Shown in pieces: positions 61,327 to 64,000 of a stretch of 64,000 nt of DNA (within the stretch, counting starts at the first letter, position 1; every line of letters begins with the position of its first letter). Under the pieces are notes generated by a model that saw only the letters and a list, made by a program, of their open reading frames with translations, was not told the origin of the DNA and ran no database searches. Source of the DNA: Phycisphaerae bacterium (GTDB lineage Bacteria; Chloroflexota; Anaerolineae; 4572-78; J111); assembly GCA_028285035.1 (NCBI GenBank), contig JANQQF010000019.1:1-64000 (forward strand), in the 5' to 3' direction. Position numbers and translations under genes: made by a program.

Positions 61327-61585
61327 TAAAATTACTCCTGTGAGATAGTGGATAGTGGGTAGTCGTTCGTAGGTCTAACACAATCGTTAGTAAAACCTAG
61401 GCTGTTTTCTAGTAACAAGATGATTTAAAGTTAAGCGATCAGTATAGCTGCGGTTGATAAGATAAGCTAATCTGCTGAGACGTGATTAGAGTACAAAAGT
61501 TGTGAAATTGGCAGATTGCCAGTCGTTGGGAAGCAGTCTATACTTCTGATAGTGGACGAATAATTAAAGTAGAAATGGAGAAACT

Positions 61586-62449
61586 ATGATCGAGAAAAGA
61601 CCCTTTGGTCGAACAGGGCATCAAAGTACGGCGACTATTTTTGGAGCGGCAGCTTTTTTCCACGCCACCCAGAGTGAGGCAGACCAAACACTTGATTTGT
61701 TGCTTGAGTATGGCATAAATCATATCGATACTGCCGCTGGCTATGGTGACTCTGAATTACGGCTTGGCCCGTGGATGAAGCAGCATCGCAACGACTTTTT
61801 CCTGGCCACCAAAACCGGTGAGCGAACTTATCAGGCGGCCCGAGATGAGATTCGGCGTTCGCTGGAACGTTTGCAGACAGACCACGTTGATCTCATCCAA
61901 TTGCATTCCTTATCACATCCTGATGAGTGGGAGGTAGCAATGGGGCCAGGCGGGGCCTTGGAGGCAGCGATTGAGGCCCGGGATGAGGGCTTAGTCCGCT
62001 TCATCGGTGTGACTGGGCACGGTTGGACTATTCCCGTGATGCATCAGCAGAGCTTAATTCGCTTCGATTTTGACTCGGTGTTGCTTCCTTATAATTATGT
62101 GATGATGGACAATGAGAAGTACCAAAAAGATTTTGAGGCTGTCGAGAAAATGTGTTTGGAGCGCAATGTGGCGATGCAAACGATCAAAGGTATCGCGCGA
62201 GGGCCTTGGGCAACATCGGAGCGAAATCGCACGACCTGGTATCAGCCGCTTGAGGCACAGCAGGATATTGATCGCGCCGTGCACTGGGTTCTCAGTCGTC
62301 CCCATGTCTTTCTTAATACAGCGGGCGATATTTCTCTATTGCCAAAAGTTCTCAAAGCGGCCAGCGAATTTGAGTCGGCACCAGATCAAGCTCAGATGGT
62401 GGCGATGGCCGAGGAACGAAGATTGACCTCACTCTTCGGAATTTCGTAG
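61586..62449 (+). CDS. Aldo/keto reductase
   Basis: A 287-residue NADPH-dependent oxidoreductase. The catalytic tetrad region includes [11 protein letters not shown] (Tyr at about 53), F-F-L-A-T-K (Lys at about 76), and V-D-L-I-Q-L-H (His at about 108). It is shorter than classic AKRs and near the group called aldo/keto reductases of unknown substrate in bacteria. A GGAG site precedes the ATG. It converges on the sulfotransferase gene. Confidence 0.9.
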   Translation: MIEKRPFGRTGHQSTATIFGAAAFFHATQSEADQTLDLLLEYGINHIDTAAGYGDSELRLGPWMKQHRNDFFLATKTGERTYQAARDEIRRSLERLQTDHVDLIQLHSLSHPDEWEVAMGPGGALEAAIEARDEGLVRFIGVTGHGWTIPVMHQQSLIRFDFDSVLLPYNYVMMDNEKYQKDFEAVEKMCLERNVAMQTIKGIARGPWATSERNRTTWYQPLEAQQDIDRAVHWVLSRPHVFLNTAGDISLLPKVLKAASEFESAPDQAQMVAMAEERRLTSLFGIS

Positions 62450-62498
62450 GAAACAACAGCGGAAATTTGTATTCAAATCGTTAAGTACAAACAAAAAG

Positions 62499-62530
62499 GA
62501 CAAAGCGACAATTATGGTCGCTTTGTCTCT
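62499..62530. terminator. Bidirectional terminator
   Basis: gacaaagcgac (62499-62509) pairs with gtcgctttgtc (62517-62527) with a seven-base loop, flanked by an A-run on the left and tctttcc on the right. It can stop both the aldo/keto reductase gene and the converging sulfotransferase gene. Confidence 0.85.
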
Positions 62531-62581
62531 TTCCAAACGATTGATGTATCATCGCATCCACTAGACGTAGATAAACAGAGT

Positions 62582-63433
62582 CTACTCATCAAAAATGTAA
62601 GCCCATTCTGTTTTAGCAAAATAGTGGCTTAGTTCTTCGTAGTTTTCAATAACTTCAGATAGTGGACGGGTTTGCTGCTTCACCTTGTTTACCTTCAAGG
62701 CTTGGATATCGACCCCGATAAATGATTGAAATTTGCTGAGATTATGATTTAGATCAGCTGTCATATCCTCATATGTGATATTCACAATCTCGTGATGTTT
62801 TGTGATATTTTTGATGGCTTCATCATAACGCTTGCGCAATTTGAAATCTTCCAGACAGGCCTGCGGGTCGATTCTGATGGTCATTGAGGTTCTTTGTGAT
62901 TGATCGGTAATTGAAAATTGGTTGGTCATAAGCGCAAGCTGTAGCGATGTATATCGGGCCAGTAGATTTGTTCGCGTTAAAAAGATGATTTTTATGTCCC
63001 TATTCTGTTTTAGCCATTGCCAAATGCCTCGAAACTTAACATTATCGATATGATCTGGAAATAATTTAAATCCAACCGCTTTTACTCGATCTGGATAGGA
63101 TGTAAAGATGTAGTCATTCAAAAACTCGGTGGGGTATTTATTTCTGAAGGCAAGATGCTTTTTAGACAGATTATCAAATCCTGTCACATTGAAGCCTATC
63201 CTGTGCGGTAACATCAACTCACCATAACCTACAATTTGGGGATGATCTCGTAACGTCCCAATCAGTAACGATGAGCCAGTTCGTTGATGGGTAAAAATGA
63301 TAAATTTTTGATAATTTCGTTTTGATCCTTGCCAAACTTTAGGACGATCATTCATACTTGTTGGTGAAACAGTTAAAGTGTGTCCAAAATAGCTTAATGA
63401 CTGGGTTAATTTAGTAGAATATTTGTATAACAT
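62582..63433 (-). CDS. Sulfotransferase-family protein
   Basis: A 283-residue protein with the P-loop-like T-H-Q-R-T-G-S-S-L-L-I-G-T-L near residue 48 that binds the PAPS phosphate, a family-type I-I-F-L-T-R-T-N-L-L-A-R-Y-T-S-L-Q motif (the 3'-phosphate site) near 150, and a C-terminal Y-E-D-M-T. This suits Stf0-like or related sulfotransferases; the acceptor is unknown. No signal peptide. The start at 63433 is weakly supported, with only AAAGGG near it. Confidence 0.82.
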   Translation of the reverse strand: MLYKYSTKLTQSLSYFGHTLTVSPTSMNDRPKVWQGSKRNYQKFIIFTHQRTGSSLLIGTLRDHPQIVGYGELMLPHRIGFNVTGFDNLSKKHLAFRNKYPTEFLNDYIFTSYPDRVKAVGFKLFPDHIDNVKFRGIWQWLKQNRDIKIIFLTRTNLLARYTSLQLALMTNQFSITDQSQRTSMTIRIDPQACLEDFKLRKRYDEAIKNITKHHEIVNITYEDMTADLNHNLSKFQSFIGVDIQALKVNKVKQQTRPLSEVIENYEELSHYFAKTEWAYIFDE

Positions 63434-64000
63434 TATTTATCCCTTTCATTTAATAGATAAAACAAAGCAGTACAATAATATCGCCAAGATAATGGGATGT
63501 AGGACGAAAATTGTACGGAATTACTTGATCTGACTTTTCTATTAGGGCGATATTTGTTCAATTAAGTTTGTTAAAGTAAACAATCGTTAAACTAATCTTG
63601 CCGGCAGAACATGTAGAATTTTAGTGAATTTATGATGTGGCTCAATTCACCATTACATTTGCAAATAGTGTATCTTAAAAAGATCAATTTTTCCTGTGGT
63701 CGCGCTGATTTCTAGCTGACTTGAAATTTCCCTGCCACTTGGAGACAACGTTGGGTGGCGTATCAACAAAGAGGCTGGGATTGCCTCAAGCTGTTTGCCC
63801 GATTGAGGGAGTATTGAGAATGTATTAAAAGTTAGGCATTTTCTGCGTCATATGGCTAAGAGGCAAGCGCGTAAAAGGATAGAAAGAGCAAGGAAAATCA
63901 AGTAAAAAGCTAGTTTTGGCATAAATTTATCAAAATCTCAGATACGCTGTATATCTTAAAAAAAGTGGCATTTCCTGTCTTCGCGCTGAGTTTTAGCTGA
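63434..64000. other. Gene-free right margin with direct repeat
   Basis: No intact gene is seen in these 567 bases. A direct repeat lies at 63671-63719 and 63953-64000, with the conserved core tttcctgt..tcgcgctga....tagctga, starts 281-282 bases apart and reaching the window edge. Between them, a short frame (63740-63817) encodes W-R-Q-R-W-V-A-Y-Q-Q-R-G-W and ends at TGA; it may be a transposase tail but is too short to assign. The unit may continue past the window. Confidence 0.5.

Noticed and set aside
63740..63817. Possible transposase C-terminus
   Set aside because: Only 25 codons with an aromatic/Arg-rich look; no catalytic motif is visible, so no family can be claimed.
1..64000. tRNA, rRNA, CRISPR arrays, prophage
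   Set aside because: Read through by eye on both strands; no cloverleaf with a GTTCGA-type arm, no regularly spaced repeat-spacer series and no phage structural genes were seen. A tRNA scan would be decisive.

Overview
The window is a bacterial chromosome segment, mid-GC by eye, with no rRNA, recognisable tRNA, CRISPR array or prophage. Gene content suggests Chloroflexota (Anaerolineae-like): a giant MalT/LuxR-type ATP-dependent regulator, large multi-pass NarL-type histidine kinases, a TPR-tailed ECF sigma factor paired with a YCII protein, and two secreted proteins ending in a Y-x-P-x-x-x-K tail often seen in that phylum. This placement is inference; no marker gene is present.

Left part (1-19.3 kb). 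A minus-strand run holds a YCII protein, ECF sigma factor, GlxA-type regulator and cyclase-family hydrolase. A chromate operon follows (chrB, chrA and a low-molecular-weight-phosphatase homologue whose P-loop Arg is Lys) with a palindrome upstream of chrB. Next come an amidinotransferase-fold enzyme, an uncharacterised minus-strand trio (Ycf46-like AAA ATPase, polytopic membrane protein with basic tail, membrane-anchored Ig-repeat protein), a CheY-like receiver, a YraN protein, a CDGSH Fe-S protein, and a glycine-betaine-type ABC importer whose permease is an internal duplication and which has no binding protein beside it. A secreted protein with three prealbumin-like repeats closes the section.

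Middle part (19.4-36.9 kb). Five tightly packed minus-strand genes (polyprenol/phytol-kinase-like enzyme, radical SAM protein, internally duplicated membrane protein, small membrane protein, YdcF protein) look like one uncharacterised membrane-lipid or cofactor operon. Upstream of it is a signalling operon in which a cytochrome P450 lies between a duplicated-sensor histidine kinase and its LuxR-type response regulator. Then comes a paralogous family of small membrane proteins: two intact copies and one collapsed copy carrying an in-frame TGA. Two near-identical extended -10 promoter regions are visible here; one has apparently been separated from its gene by a 267-bp element bounded by doubled inverted repeats. 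GNAT, glutathionyl-hydroquinone reductase and O-methyltransferase genes follow, then a zinc-ribbon membrane protein and a truncated LuxR-type gene.

Right part (37-64 kb). This is mainly metabolic: nucleoside hydrolase, homoserine dehydrogenase, a GH2 exo-glucosaminidase/mannosidase-like enzyme, single-chain indolepyruvate ferredoxin oxidoreductase, M20 deacetylase, threonine aldolase, a mandelate-racemase-family enzyme, an RbsD/nucleoside deoxyribosyltransferase pair, cytochrome b561, DEAD-box helicase, aldo/keto reductase and sulfotransferase. Regulators include a Crp/Fnr protein, an ArsR/AHSA1 pair with a perfect palindrome inside its promoter spacer, and the MalT-like protein. Intergenic DNA is rich in small palindromes and short tandem repeats. 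The last 330 bases hold a direct repeat that runs to the window edge.
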